Counted from the stretch's first letter, positions 52,239 through 61,943 are shown. The stretch is 64,000 nucleotides of DNA from Nocardioides pinisoli (GCF_024199985.1 NZ_JANARS010000007.1:186001-250000); one strand, 5' to 3'. Made by a program: numbers and translations. Notes: generated by a model from the sequence alone, not told the origin.

Positions 52239-53705
52239 CTAGCACCCCGTTCTCGTGAGCTCGCACATCTTCGAAACCGCCTCGGTGGCCTGCGAGGCCA
52301 TCGCCTCGACCTGCCGCTGACCGTCGCCGTCCGGGTAGCCGGCGTGCCCCTCGTGGCGCACGACCAGCACCGCCCGTCCGACGCGGACGACCAACGTGCT
52401 CGAGCCGAACGCCGACGGACTGCCCTCGAACGTGTCGCGCTCGAGCAGCGCCCACGCGTCGGCGCCCAGCGCGACCGGGCGCACCTCGCGGGTCGTCGCG
52501 TAGCCGTCGTCGCCCGCCGGCTCGCTCGGGCACGCCCGCTGCTGCTCCACCAGGTCCTCGACGGCCGCGGCGGCAGTCGCAGCGCGCGCGTACGTCGTCA
52601 GCTGGCGGTGGCGGTAGTCCTCGACGTCGACCCACGCGGCGCTCAGCCGGTCGACGTGCTCGGGCTCGCGCCACACCTCGTCGCAGGCCCGGAGCTCGAG
52701 GGCGGCGGCACCGCGGGTCGGGCCCTGTCGGCCGTTGTCCGCCCCGGGCTCGGCAGCCGAGTCCTCGGGCCACCCGGCCAGCAGCGGGAAGTCGGCCGGG
52801 ATCTCGGTCGGCTCGGGCGCCTCGCTGGGCTCGGGCGTCCCGGTGGGCTCGGTGGGCTCCGGCGTCCCCGTGGGCTCGGTGGGTGCAGTCGGCGGCGGGG
52901 ACGTCGGCGCGGGTGAGGACGGTGACGGTGCCGAGGGCGACTCGCTGGGGGACTCCGAGGGCGACTCGGACGGCGACTCGGACGGGGGTTCACCGGGCGA
53001 CGGCGTGGACGTCGGCGTCGGCGTCTCGCCGAACACCGTCAGCGCCGCGACGGTCGTGCGCAGCGGCGCGACGGTGGCGTCGACCGCCTCCCGGACGCCG
53101 TCGGAGGACCACCGGCCGTAGGTCGAGCTGACGAGCACCGCGGCGCCGACCGGTACGACGTGGACGACGGTCGCACCTTCGTCGGGCTCGCCGTCGACGC
53201 TGTAGGTCTGCAGCAGGGTGGTGGCCGGGCCGGCGCCGAAGGGTGAGGGGAGCACCTCGGTGCGGGTCTCCACGTCACGGCGGGTGTCCGGCTCGGCGCA
53301 GTCCGAGACGAGGCCGGCGAGCCGGTCCGCGAGGCGGACGGCGTCCTCGGGGGAGCCCAGGACCAGCAGCTCGCGGGTGTCGGCGGACTCGCCCCCGCTG
53401 GTGTCGGCGACCATCCGGTCGCGCGTGCCCAGTCCGCGCAGCGGGGAAGTGCCGCACAGCTCGAGGTCGCGCAGGCCGGTGCCGGTGCGGGAGGTGGGGA
53501 CGGCGTCCGCGGGGCCACCCATGCCCTCGGACAGCGGGAAGTCATCCGGGATCGCGGTGCCGAGGGTCGACCCGTCGCTCGCCGCGGCGACGACGCCGTC
53601 CGACGAGCCGCCGGAGGCCGCCTGGTCCGACGACCGGTCCGCGCACGCGGCGAGCACGAGGGCGCACGCCACAGCGGCGGTCACGTGCCGTGAGCGGTGC
53701 CTCAT
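52239..53705 (-). CDS. Lipoprotein with two similar extracytoplasmic domains
   Basis: 488 residues. Lipobox LVLAAC with Cys21. Domain 1 (about 45-240) and domain 2 (about 315-485) start alike (IPDDFPL and IPADFPL) and share a Cys near the first strand, a helix with paired Asp/Glu and a Cys (VSDC, QRAC), and a strand block on the theme VVHVVPVGAAVLVSS/LVVRVGRAVLVVRH. The linker is a low-complexity Ser/Pro/Glu/Thr tract (SESP repeats). An intragenic duplication is likely. It is tail-to-head with a membrane protein that carries a similar pair of domains. Function unknown. Confidence 0.75.
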   Translation of the reverse strand: MRHRSRHVTAAVACALVLAACADRSSDQAASGGSSDGVVAAASDGSTLGTAIPDDFPLSEGMGGPADAVPTSRTGTGLRDLELCGTSPLRGLGTRDRMVADTSGGESADTRELLVLGSPEDAVRLADRLAGLVSDCAEPDTRRDVETRTEVLPSPFGAGPATTLLQTYSVDGEPDEGATVVHVVPVGAAVLVSSTYGRWSSDGVREAVDATVAPLRTTVAALTVFGETPTPTSTPSPGEPPSESPSESPSESPSESPSAPSPSSPAPTSPPPTAPTEPTGTPEPTEPTGTPEPSEAPEPTEIPADFPLLAGWPEDSAAEPGADNGRQGPTRGAAALELRACDEVWREPEHVDRLSAAWVDVEDYRHRQLTTYARAATAAAAVEDLVEQQRACPSEPAGDDGYATTREVRPVALGADAWALLERDTFEGSPSAFGSSTLVVRVGRAVLVVRHEGHAGYPDGDGQRQVEAMASQATEAVSKMCELTRTGC

Positions 53706-53741
53706 GCCCGATGAGACACCCCGACGGGCGAAAAGGTTGCG

Positions 53742-55640
53742 TCAGCGCGAGGAGTCGAGCGGTCCGAGCCGCTGGGCCACCCGCCGGGCGAGTGCGACGA
53801 AGTCGGAGCGCGACATCGTCATGTTGCGGTCGGGGGCGAAACCGAGCTGGGAGACGGCCCCGCCGTCGCGCACGATCGCCATCAGGAACGGGAACGACTG
53901 GCTGTCGTTGATCTCGAAGGTCAGCGCCCACACGCTCAGGTCGGCTGCCTTCGACGAGCTCGAGGCCAGCTCGGTGACGCTGGTGCCCAGGTTGGCGCGG
54001 CCGCACTCGCGGACGCGGTCGCGGACCTGGTCGACGAAGGTGCCGGCCCGGTCCGGCTGCATCGCGCCGACGATCTGGGTGAGGCCGAGCTGGGAGGCGT
54101 CGGGGGTCTCGGGGAAGACGAAGGTGCGGGTCAGGGCCCGGCTGATGCCCTTGCCCTGGAAGGTGGTGCGGTCGCAGCGGGTGGCGGCGTAGTTGGTGCG
54201 CGCCTTCTCGGGCTCGGTGCCGACCCACGGGCCGCGCACGGCCGAGACGGGCGGCAGGTCGACCACCGACAGCAGCCCGGGCGGCGTACCGATCGCAAGC
54301 GGGGCGCTGGCGCGCGAGGTCGCCCGGCCGGCGCAGGTGCCGGCGCCCTCGGCGCCGCAGACGCCGTTGACGGCGGCGGACAGCCCGGTCAGCACCGCCT
54401 TGTCCGGGACGGCCCGGCCGATGCTGCGCACCACCTGGGTGACGACGAGGCTGCCCGTGCGGGCCATGCCGACGGTGAGGGTGGCCGGCTGCTTGCCCCA
54501 GGACCGGAAGCGGAAGGTGCGCGCCTCGTCGCCGACGCGCTTGACGGTGCGGGTGTCCATCAGCTGGGTGCGGGGGTCGATGCACCCGGCGAACCACAGC
54601 GAGGCCGTCTCGAAGCCCCGTGCCGCCTGACGGGCGTTGCGCGACATCTCGACCATCTCGACGGCCGTCGACCGGACGTCGGCGACCTTGCGCTTGCGGG
54701 TGCGCTGCCGGTCGCCCTTGCCCACCGTCCTCTTCTCGACGCGGGTCTCGGTGCCCTCCCACGTGCGGGCCACCGCCGTGATGCCGTCGGGGTCGGCGAA
54801 CCGCTCCCGCTGGCACGGCGCGAGGAGGCCGTCACCGGAGAGGTTGTCGGTGGTGGCGGTCTCGGTCCAGTCGAGCCCCGTCCCGAACCGGGCGAGCTGG
54901 GCGGGGGAGAGGAGCGAGTCGCCGCTGATCATCTCCTCGCCCGCCTCGTCGGCGACCGGCGCGTGCACGGTGACCCCGGCGGTGACCTTCTCCTCGGCCA
55001 GGCTGGTGGGCTCGGCTCCGGCGCCGGTGGCGACGAGGGAGCCGGAGGCGAGCAGGGCGGCGGTGGCGAGGCCGGCGCCGATGACGGTGTGGGTACGACG
55101 TCGCGCGGCGCCGGACCGGCGGATGACCGTGGCTCGCGGCCAGCGGATGTCCTCGAGCGGGCCGGCGAGCGCGTGGAGCAGGCGCGGGATGTCGGTCGTC
55201 GGGGCGTCGCGGTGCAGGGAGAACTGGGAGCTCGCCGTCTGCAGCTCCCGCTCGGCGTCGGCACGGGGCAGGCCCACCGTGCGGGCCACCTCGCCGAGCG
55301 AGAGCGCCGAGAGGCCGTTGAGCACGAGCAGCTCGCGCTGGCGGCTGGTGAGCTTGGACAGCGCCTCGAGGGTGCTGCGCACCTCGGGGTCGAGCGACTT
55401 GTCGCGGTGCCAGATCCGGGCGGTGTGGCGTCGTCGGGCCCGGCTGAGGGCGAGGGGACGGACGTATCCGTCGCGGTCCTCGAGCTGCCCGACCTTGCGC
55501 CAGCGGTGCCACGCGACCACGAAGGCGTCGCGGACGGCGGCCCGCGAGGCCGGCGCGTCCCCGGTGAGGGCATAGGCCTCGTGCAGGAGGCGGGTGCGGG
55601 TCTCGACGTAGTAGGCGTCGAAGGTCTCGGGGCTCCTCAT
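53742..55640 (-). CDS. Membrane-tethered sigma-70-like protein with duplicated extracytoplasmic domain
   Basis: 632 residues. Residues 5-75 match the region-2 type of SigE-family ECF sigma factors (FDAYYVETRTRLLHEAYALTG, FVVAWHRWRKV), residues 88-143 region 4 (LSKLTSRQRELLVLNGLSAL, LSLGEVARTVGLPRADAE). A TM helix follows near 184-207 (TVIGAGLATAALLASGSLV). The outer part is two similar domains with Cys pairs, each with a Trp/Cys-containing strand (SLWFAGC, DRTTFQGK) and strand blocks around FRFRS and FVFPE. Such membrane-tethered ECF relatives exist in actinobacteria. Whether this binds core polymerase or DNA is not shown. It is just upstream (minus strand) of the lipoprotein with a related domain pair. 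Confidence 0.75.
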   Translation of the reverse strand: MRSPETFDAYYVETRTRLLHEAYALTGDAPASRAAVRDAFVVAWHRWRKVGQLEDRDGYVRPLALSRARRRHTARIWHRDKSLDPEVRSTLEALSKLTSRQRELLVLNGLSALSLGEVARTVGLPRADAERELQTASSQFSLHRDAPTTDIPRLLHALAGPLEDIRWPRATVIRRSGAARRRTHTVIGAGLATAALLASGSLVATGAGAEPTSLAEEKVTAGVTVHAPVADEAGEEMISGDSLLSPAQLARFGTGLDWTETATTDNLSGDGLLAPCQRERFADPDGITAVARTWEGTETRVEKRTVGKGDRQRTRKRKVADVRSTAVEMVEMSRNARQAARGFETASLWFAGCIDPRTQLMDTRTVKRVGDEARTFRFRSWGKQPATLTVGMARTGSLVVTQVVRSIGRAVPDKAVLTGLSAAVNGVCGAEGAGTCAGRATSRASAPLAIGTPPGLLSVVDLPPVSAVRGPWVGTEPEKARTNYAATRCDRTTFQGKGISRALTRTFVFPETPDASQLGLTQIVGAMQPDRAGTFVDQVRDRVRECGRANLGTSVTELASSSSKAADLSVWALTFEINDSQSFPFLMAIVRDGGAVSQLGFAPDRNMTMSRSDFVALARRVAQRLGPLDSSR

Positions 55641-55764
55641 GACCGCTCCACGGTACGGGAGGGGGCCGTGCGACGCACATCCCTCCCCCCGGCTCCCCGC
55701 GCGGTCGGCGCAGGCGGCGTGGCAGCGCGATCTGCCGCGACGAGCGGGTGATGATGGGGCAGAT

Positions 55765-57063
55765 ATGACGTCGCTCCTCACCCGACCCGACCGGTCCCGA
55801 CACGACAACGGGCGGACCGACGCTGCCCGGCCCCGACCGCTCGTGCTGATCGCCACCCTGGGCGGAGCGCTCGCGGCGCTGGGCCCGCTCGTGGTGCTGC
55901 TCGCGATCGGCGTCATCGGCTGGTTCGCCACCGACGCCGGCGTGCACGGCGCACCCCGCGACGGCATGCAGGTGGGTGCCCTCGCCTGGCTGGCCGGGCA
56001 CGGCTCCGGCGTCACCGTCATGGGCGCGCGGATCACGATCGTCCCCCTCGGGATCACGGCGATCGCCGCCTGGTCGATGTGGCGGCTCGGCCACCGCGTC
56101 GGCGACTCGATCTCCGGGCACGGCCCCGACGCCGACCGGATCTCCGACGGCGAGCGCGACCTCACCGTGCCGACCGCCGTCGCCCTCTTCTTCGCGGCCT
56201 ACGCCGTCGTGGCCGTGGTGGTCGCGACCCTCGCCGCCGGCACGACCGCCGACCCGTCGCTGCCCCGGGTGCTCGGCTGGACCCTGCTGCTGACGGCCTT
56301 CGTCGCCGCCCCCGCCATCGCCATCGGGTCGGGCCGCGCCGCGATCTGGGCAGCCTTCCTGCCCGCCTCGGTGCGAGCGGGCGCCGCCGTCGCGGGCGCG
56401 GTGCTCGCCCGGCTGCTCGCCGTCTCGGCCGTCGTCTTCGTCGTCGCCCTCGTCGCCTCCTTCGACGACGCCGCCACCATGACCGCGCGGCTGCACCCCA
56501 GCCCGTCGGAGGCCGGCCTCTACACCCTCGTCAACGCGGCCTTCGCGCCCAACGCCGCCCTGTTCTCCGGCTCGTGGCTGCTGGGCCCGGGGTTCGCGGT
56601 CGGCGGCGCCACCCTCGTCTCGCCCGGTGCGGTCGTCCTCGGCCCGCTGCCGGTCGTCCCGCTGCTCGCCGCGCTCCCGTCGGTCGGCACCCCGGCCGGC
56701 TGGGTGGGTGCGCTGATGGTGCTCCCGCCGCTCGTCGCCGCCGTGACGACCCACCGCACGCTCCGTGGCCGCCTCCTGAGCTGGGACCGGATCGCGCTCG
56801 CCGGGTGCGGCGGCGGGCTCGCGGCCGGCGTCGGGTTCGCGGTGCTCGCCTCGCTGTCCGGCGGCGCTGCCGGCCCCGGCCGGATGCGCTTCGTGGGTCC
56901 CTTCACCCGCGACGTCCTCGTCCACGCGGTCACGGCGTGCGGCATCGGCGCGCTCCTCGGCGCCTCCGTGCTGACCTGGCTGGCCTGGCGTGCCGCCCGG
57001 GCCCTCCCGTCCGACCCGGCACCCGGTGCCGGCGCGGACACCGACATCCGCACCGAGGGCTGA
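55765..57063 (+). CDS. PerM-like (DUF6350) integral membrane protein
   Basis: 432 residues. Many TM helices (VLIATLGGALAALGPLVVLLAIG, PTAVALFFAAYAVVAVVVATLAAG, RVLGWTLLLTAFVAAPAIAI and others). The block EAGLYTLVNAAFAPNAALFSGSWLLGPGFAVG and the final FVGPFTRDVLVHAVTACGIGALLG match DUF6350, whose mycobacterial member PerM affects cell division and survival. It precedes the YibE/F gene by 2 bases on the same strand. Confidence 0.88.
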   Translation: MTSLLTRPDRSRHDNGRTDAARPRPLVLIATLGGALAALGPLVVLLAIGVIGWFATDAGVHGAPRDGMQVGALAWLAGHGSGVTVMGARITIVPLGITAIAAWSMWRLGHRVGDSISGHGPDADRISDGERDLTVPTAVALFFAAYAVVAVVVATLAAGTTADPSLPRVLGWTLLLTAFVAAPAIAIGSGRAAIWAAFLPASVRAGAAVAGAVLARLLAVSAVVFVVALVASFDDAATMTARLHPSPSEAGLYTLVNAAFAPNAALFSGSWLLGPGFAVGGATLVSPGAVVLGPLPVVPLLAALPSVGTPAGWVGALMVLPPLVAAVTTHRTLRGRLLSWDRIALAGCGGGLAAGVGFAVLASLSGGAAGPGRMRFVGPFTRDVLVHAVTACGIGALLGASVLTWLAWRAARALPSDPAPGAGADTDIRTEG

Positions 57064-57065
57064 TC

Positions 57066-58256
57066 GTGGGGGCTGGACACAGCCACGGTGAGCGTCCCCC
57101 GCTGGGGCCGGCACCGCGGCAGATCAGGGTGCTGATGGCGGCCGTGGTGGGGCCGCTCGTGCTGGCGACGCTCGTCGGCCTCTTCGTGCTGTGGCCCGAC
57201 GGCGACCTGGAGATCAGCGGGCCGGGCGTGGACGTGCAGCGCGGCACCGCGGAGGTGCAGTCGATCGGCCCCTGCCGCCAGGCGGTCGAGGGCTGCCAGC
57301 TCGCGCAGGTCGAGCTGCTGAGCGGCCCCGGCGCCCCCGGCACGGCGGAGGCGCTGCTGCCCTACGGCTCGCAGGCCCCGGACGTCGTGGCGGGCGACCG
57401 GATCATCGTCTCGTTCACCGAGCAGGCGCCCGACGGGGAGCAGTACGCCTTCCAGGACTTCGACCGCGGCCCGCCGCTGCTCGTGCTCCTGATCCTCTTC
57501 GCGGTGGGCGTCCTCGCGCTGTCGCGATGGCGCGGGATCGGGGCGCTCGCCAGCCTCGCCTACTCCCTGGTCCTCATCGCGGTCTTCATGCTGCCCGCGA
57601 TCATGGAGGGCTCCTCGCCACTGCTCGTCGCGGTCACCACCGCGTCCGCGATCATGCTCGTCACGCTCTACCTCTCGCACGGCTTCACCGTGCGCTCGAC
57701 CGTGGCGATGCTCGGCACCCTGGTCTCGCTGCTGGTGATCGGCGGGCTCGGCTGGGTGTTCACCCGCGTCGGGCACTTCACCGGGCTGGTCGACGAGGGC
57801 AGCCAGTACATCTCCGGCATCGCCGCGCAGGTCGACCTCCGCGGGCTGCTGCTGGCAGGGCTGGTCATCGGCGCGCTCGGCGTCCTCGACGACGTCACCG
57901 TCACCCAGACCTGGGCCGTGTGGGAGCTCGCCGACGTCGACCCCGACGCCAGCACGCGCTCGCTCTTCACCCGGGCGATGCGCATCGGGCGCTCGCACGT
58001 CGCCTCCACCGTCAACACCCTCGTGCTCGCCTACGTCGGCGCCACGCTGCCGCTGATGCTGGTCTTCTCGGCCCTGTCGCTGCCCTTCGGGATTGCGGTC
58101 AGCCAGGAGATCGTGGCGCAGGAGGTGGTCCGCGGTCTCGTGGGCGGGCTCGGCATCGTCGCCGCGGTGCCGGTCACCACCCTGATCGCGGCGGTGGTGG
58201 CGGGCCGGCTGGTGCGGGACCGGACAGCGGCGTCGGGTCCCTCCCACCGCGCCTAG
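57066..58256 (+). CDS. YibE/F family membrane protein
   Basis: 396 residues from GTG 57066. A soluble-like loop domain (VDVQRGTAEVQSIGPCRQAV, LLPYGSQAPDVVAGDRIIVS) lies between the first TM helix and a block of seven or so helices ending QEIVAQEVVRGLVGGLGIVAAVPVTT. The conserved GALGVLDDVTVTQTWAVWELA is diagnostic. Role unknown; a manganese- or lipid-linked role has been proposed for relatives. Nine bases after its stop purN starts, so the pair may share a transcript. Confidence 0.87.
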   Translation: MGAGHSHGERPPLGPAPRQIRVLMAAVVGPLVLATLVGLFVLWPDGDLEISGPGVDVQRGTAEVQSIGPCRQAVEGCQLAQVELLSGPGAPGTAEALLPYGSQAPDVVAGDRIIVSFTEQAPDGEQYAFQDFDRGPPLLVLLILFAVGVLALSRWRGIGALASLAYSLVLIAVFMLPAIMEGSSPLLVAVTTASAIMLVTLYLSHGFTVRSTVAMLGTLVSLLVIGGLGWVFTRVGHFTGLVDEGSQYISGIAAQVDLRGLLLAGLVIGALGVLDDVTVTQTWAVWELADVDPDASTRSLFTRAMRIGRSHVASTVNTLVLAYVGATLPLMLVFSALSLPFGIAVSQEIVAQEVVRGLVGGLGIVAAVPVTTLIAAVVAGRLVRDRTAASGPSHRA

Positions 58257-58265
58257 ACTCGCCGC

Positions 58266-58883
58266 GTGCACCAGCCCACCCGCCTCGTCGTCCTCGTCTC
58301 GGGATCCGGCACCAACCTGCAGGCCCTGCTCGACGCCTGCGCCGATCCGGCGTACGGCGCCCGGGTGGTCGCCGTCGGCGCCGACCGCGAGGACATCGAG
58401 GGCCTCGCCCGCGCGGAGCGCGCCGGGATCCCCACCTTCGTGAGGAAGGTGTCGGACTTCGAGACCCGCGAGGGCTGGGACGCCTCGCTGACGACGGTGG
58501 TGGAGCGCTTCGAGCCCGACCTCGTGGTCTCGGCCGGCTTCATGAAGCTGCTCGCCCCCGAGTTCCTCGACCGGTTCCTCACCCTCAACACCCACCCGGC
58601 GCTCTGCCCGGCGTTCCCCGGCATGCACGGCCCGCGCGATGCCCTCGAGCACGGCGTCAAGGTCACCGGCGCGACCCTGTTCGTGGTCGACGCGGGCGTC
58701 GACACCGGCCCGATCGTGGCGCAGGTGCCGGTCGAGGTGGCCGACGACGACGACGTCGCCTCGCTCCACGAGCGCATCAAAACCGCCGAGCGCGCGATGC
58801 TCGTCGACGCCGTCGGCCGCATCGCACGCGACGGGATCACCGTCGACGGCCGCCGGGTTCGCATCGGCGCCGGCGCTCGGTAG
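58266..58883 (+). CDS. purN: Phosphoribosylglycinamide formyltransferase
   Basis: 205 residues, GTG start. Adds the first formyl group in de novo purine synthesis, using 10-formyl-THF. VLVSGSGTNLQALLDA binds the phosphate; catalytic Asn and His are in NTHPALCPAFPGMHG, and the Asp in FVVDAGVDTGPIVAQVPV. Full length. Directly upstream of the ZTP riboswitch and purH. Confidence 0.96.
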   Translation: MHQPTRLVVLVSGSGTNLQALLDACADPAYGARVVAVGADREDIEGLARAERAGIPTFVRKVSDFETREGWDASLTTVVERFEPDLVVSAGFMKLLAPEFLDRFLTLNTHPALCPAFPGMHGPRDALEHGVKVTGATLFVVDAGVDTGPIVAQVPVEVADDDDVASLHERIKTAERAMLVDAVGRIARDGITVDGRRVRIGAGAR

Positions 58884-58887
58884 TCTG

Positions 58888-58963
58888 CAGCCACACGACT
58901 GGCGCAGGTGGGCCACCACCAGGGAGTGACGCCGGGGACGCATCGAACGCCTGGGTGCCCCCG
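58888..58963 (+). ncRNA. ZTP (pfl) riboswitch
   Basis: Sits between purN and purH. Contains the conserved blocks ACGACTGGCG, then GGTGGGCCACCACCAGGGAG (variant of the GUGGACCACC..GGGAG core) and CGCCTGGGTGCCC at the 3' side. These are the signature elements of the pfl RNA that senses ZTP/ZMP, the intermediate that rises when 10-formyl-THF is short, and turns on purH-type genes. Spacing and order fit; the fold was not computed. The purH start is 38 bases downstream. Confidence 0.85.
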
Positions 58964-59000
58964 ATCTCGTCAACGATCTCGATTGAGTCCGAGGAGTCCC

Positions 59001-60581
59001 GTGTCCCCCTCCGCCCCTGAGCACCGCGTCCCGATCCGCCGCGCCCTGGTCTCCGTCTACGACAAGGCCGGTCTCGACGACCTGGTCCGCGGCCTCCACG
59101 AGGCCGGGGTCGAGCTCGTCTCCACCGGCGGCTCGGCCGCGCTGATCGAGTCGCTCGGCCTGCCCGTCACCAAGGTGGAGGACCTCACCGGCTTCCCCGA
59201 GTGCCTCGACGGCCGGGTCAAGACGCTGCACCCGCGGGTCCACGCCGGGATCCTCGCCGACCGTCGCCTCGACTCCCACGTCGCGCAGCTCGAGGAGCTC
59301 GGCGTGCAGCCGTTCGACCTCGTGGTCAGCAACCTCTACCCCTTCACCCAGACCGTCGCCTCGGGCGCCGGCCCCGACGAGTGCGTCGAGCAGATCGACA
59401 TCGGCGGACCGTCGATGGTGCGCGCCGCGGCCAAGAACCACCCGAGCGTCGCGATCGTCACCTCGCCCGCGGCGTACGACGCCGTGCTGGCCGCGGTCGC
59501 CGCCGGCGGGTTCACGCTGGCCGAGCGGCAGCGCCTCGCCGCCGAGGCGTTCGTGCACACCGCGACCTATGACGTCCACGTGGCGTCGTGGATGGGCAAC
59601 GTGCTCACCGACACCAGCGAGGGCACCGGCTTCCCGGCATGGATGGGCGCGACCTGGGACAAGCTCTCGGTGCTGCGCTACGGCGAGAACCCTCACCAGT
59701 CCGCCGCGCTCTACAGCAACGGCTTCCTCCCCGGCGGGCCCGGCCTCGCCCAGGCCACCCAGCACCACGGCAAGGAGATGTCCTACAACAACTACGTCGA
59801 CGCCGACGCTGCCCGCCGGGCGGCCTACGACTTCGACGAGCCGGCCGTGGCCATCATCAAGCACGCCAACCCCTGCGGGATCGCCGTCGGCGACGACGTG
59901 GCTACCGCCCACCGCAAGGCCCACGAGTGCGACCCCGTCAGCGCCTTCGGCGGCGTGATCGCCACCAACGTGCCGGTCTCCGTCGCGATGGCCGAGCAGG
60001 TCGCAGAGATCTTCACCGAGGTGATCGTGGCGCCGGGCTACGAGGACGGCGCCGTCGAGGTCCTGCAGGCCAAGAAGAACATCCGCATCCTCGAGTGCCC
60101 GCCGCTCACCCGCGGCGGCACCGAGACCCGCTCGATCTCGGGCGGGCTGCTGCTGCAGCAGCGCGACGTCATCTCGGCCGAGGGAGACGACCCGTTGACG
60201 TGGACGCTCGCGACCGGAGAGGCCGCGTCCGAGGAGGTGCTCGCCGACCTCGCGTTCGCCTGGCGCGCCTGCCGGGCGGTGAAGTCCAACGCGATCCTGC
60301 TCGCCTCCGGCGGCGCCTCGGTCGGCGTCGGGATGGGACAGGTCAACCGCGTCGACTCCTGCCGCCTCGCCGTCGAGCGCGCGGGGGAGCGGGCGTCGTC
60401 CGCGGTCGCCGCCTCCGACGCCTTCTTCCCCTTCGCCGACGGCCCGCAGATCCTCATCGACGCCGGCGTGAAGGCGATCGTCCAGCCCGGTGGCTCGGTC
60501 CGCGACGCGGAGGTCGTCGCGGCCTGCGAGGCGGCCGGCGTGACGATGTACCTCACCGGCGCGCGGCACTTCTTCCACTGA
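59001..60581 (+). CDS. purH: Bifunctional AICAR formyltransferase/IMP cyclohydrolase
   Basis: 526 residues, GTG 59001 (GAGGAG 6 bases before). Last two steps to IMP. MGS-like cyclohydrolase part: [57 protein letters not shown]. Transformylase part: [42 protein letters not shown] and at the end [13 protein letters not shown]. Controlled by the ZTP riboswitch just upstream. ATG of the next gene follows closely. Confidence 0.97.
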   Translation: MSPSAPEHRVPIRRALVSVYDKAGLDDLVRGLHEAGVELVSTGGSAALIESLGLPVTKVEDLTGFPECLDGRVKTLHPRVHAGILADRRLDSHVAQLEELGVQPFDLVVSNLYPFTQTVASGAGPDECVEQIDIGGPSMVRAAAKNHPSVAIVTSPAAYDAVLAAVAAGGFTLAERQRLAAEAFVHTATYDVHVASWMGNVLTDTSEGTGFPAWMGATWDKLSVLRYGENPHQSAALYSNGFLPGGPGLAQATQHHGKEMSYNNYVDADAARRAAYDFDEPAVAIIKHANPCGIAVGDDVATAHRKAHECDPVSAFGGVIATNVPVSVAMAEQVAEIFTEVIVAPGYEDGAVEVLQAKKNIRILECPPLTRGGTETRSISGGLLLQQRDVISAEGDDPLTWTLATGEAASEEVLADLAFAWRACRAVKSNAILLASGGASVGVGMGQVNRVDSCRLAVERAGERASSAVAASDAFFPFADGPQILIDAGVKAIVQPGGSVRDAEVVAACEAAGVTMYLTGARHFFH

Positions 60582-60607
60582 TGAGCGGCCTCCCTAGGAT
60601 GAAGCCC

Positions 60608-61456
60608 GTGACCGCACAGACCCTCGACGGCGCAGCCACGCTGAAGACCATCAAGGCCGAGCTGGCCGAGCGCGTCGCCGCGCTGCGCGAGCAGGGCGTG
60701 GTCCCCGGCCTGGGCACCGTCCTCGTCGGCGACGACCCCGGCTCGCACTGGTACGTCGGCGCCAAGCACAAGGACTGCGCCGAGATCGGCATCACCTCGA
60801 TCCGCCGCGACCTGCCCGCCACGGCCACCCAGGCCGAGGTGGAGGCGGTGATCGACGAGCTCAACGCCGACGACGCCTGCACCGGGTTCATCGTCCAGCA
60901 GCCCACCGGGCTCGACGAGTTCGCCTTGCTCTCGCGGGTCGACCCCGACAAGGACGTCGACGGGCTGCACCCGGTCAACCTCGGCAAGCTCGTGCTGGGC
61001 GAGGCCGGTCCGCTGCCCTGCACCCCGGTGGGTGCCATCGAGCTGCTGCGCCGCCACGGCGTCGAGATCGCCGGCGCGGAGGTCGTGGTCGTCGGCCGTG
61101 GCATCACCGTCGGACGCCCGCTCGGGCTGCTGCTGACCCGCCGGTCCGAGAACGCCACCGTCACGCTCTGCCACACCGGCACGCGCGACCTCGCCGCGCA
61201 CGTGCGCACGGCCGACATCGTGGTCGCGGCCGCCGGCGTGCCCGGCATCATCACCGCCGACATGGTCAAGCCCGGTGCGGCCGTCCTCGACGTCGGCGTC
61301 TCGCGCGTGGACGGCAAGGTCACCGGTGACGTGCACCCCGACGTGTGGGACGTGGCCGGCTGGGTCTCGCCCAACCCGAAGGGCGTCGGTCCGATGACGC
61401 GCGCGATGCTGCTGACCAACATCGTCGAGATCGCCGAGAAGTCCGTCCGGTCCTGA
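60608..61456 (+). CDS. folD: Bifunctional methylene-THF dehydrogenase/cyclohydrolase
   Basis: 282 residues from GTG 60608 (AGGA 9 bases before; in-frame ATGs at 60581 and 60599 are alternatives). Supplies 10-formyl-THF, the co-substrate of PurN and PurH. Motifs: [25 protein letters not shown] (Lys of YxxxK), [32 protein letters not shown] and [18 protein letters not shown] (NADP). Full length. In operon with purH and the DUF3017 gene (1-base gap). Confidence 0.96.
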   Translation: MTAQTLDGAATLKTIKAELAERVAALREQGVVPGLGTVLVGDDPGSHWYVGAKHKDCAEIGITSIRRDLPATATQAEVEAVIDELNADDACTGFIVQQPTGLDEFALLSRVDPDKDVDGLHPVNLGKLVLGEAGPLPCTPVGAIELLRRHGVEIAGAEVVVVGRGITVGRPLGLLLTRRSENATVTLCHTGTRDLAAHVRTADIVVAAAGVPGIITADMVKPGAAVLDVGVSRVDGKVTGDVHPDVWDVAGWVSPNPKGVGPMTRAMLLTNIVEIAEKSVRS

Positions 61457-61457
61457 C

Positions 61458-61829
61458 ATGGCCCATCCCGACCAGCCGCCCGTCGAGCCCCCCGAGTCGG
61501 TCCCACCGGTCTCGGCGGAGCCGCTGCCGGACGACCCCGACGAGCCGCGCCGCTACCCCTCGACGATCGGGGGAGCCTTCTACCTGCTCGTCCTGGGCGT
61601 CGTCGCGGCGGCGCTGGTCGTCGTGGCGCTCGGCGAGTGGCGCAGCGGCATCCGGTTGATGGGCGGGGCGCTGATCTTCGCCGCCGCCATGCGCCTGGTG
61701 CTCCGCAGCCGCGACGCCGGCATGCTCGCCGTACGCCACAAGGTGCTCGACGCGGCCGTGCTCATCGTGCTCGGCGGGTTGCTGATCTTCCTCGCCGGCT
61801 CGATCCCCGACCAGCCGGGCGCCTTCTAG
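61458..61829 (+). CDS. DUF3017 membrane protein
   Basis: 123 residues. A Pro/Glu-rich cytoplasmic start, then three TM segments: AFYLLVLGVVAAALVVVALG, LMGGALIFAAAMRLVLR and AAVLIVLGGLLIFLAGSI. Genes of this type follow folD in many actinobacteria, supporting the call; function unknown. The four-copy palindromic array begins just after its stop. Confidence 0.87.
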   Translation: MAHPDQPPVEPPESVPPVSAEPLPDDPDEPRRYPSTIGGAFYLLVLGVVAAALVVVALGEWRSGIRLMGGALIFAAAMRLVLRSRDAGMLAVRHKVLDAAVLIVLGGLLIFLAGSIPDQPGAF

Positions 61830-61830
61830 C

Positions 61831-61942
61831 CGAGTCGGCGCGTCCTGCGCCCGAAATGACGTCGAGCCGGCGCGTCCTCACGCGTGCTGCGTCAGGATGC
61901 GCCGACTCGACGGGGTGCGGGCGTCAGGACGAGCCCACTCGG
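61831..61942. repeat. Four-copy inverted/direct repeat array between DUF3017 and mdh
   Basis: Unit CGAGTCGGCGCGTCCTGACGC: copies 1 and 2 (61831-61850, 61863-61883) point forward; copies 3 and 4 (61889-61910, 61921-61942) are reverse-complemented. Pairing of copy 1 with 3 (or 2 with 4) gives a long hairpin. It fills the gap between converging genes and ends at the mdh stop codon. Not the same sequence as the GCGGTG-type elements. Confidence 0.7.
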
Positions 61943-61943
61943 C

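Noticed and set aside
56520-60578. Minus-strand open frame of more than 1,300 codons
   Set aside because: It runs antisense through the DUF6350, YibE/F, purN and purH genes, which all have strong family motifs. No recognisable domain in the antisense product.
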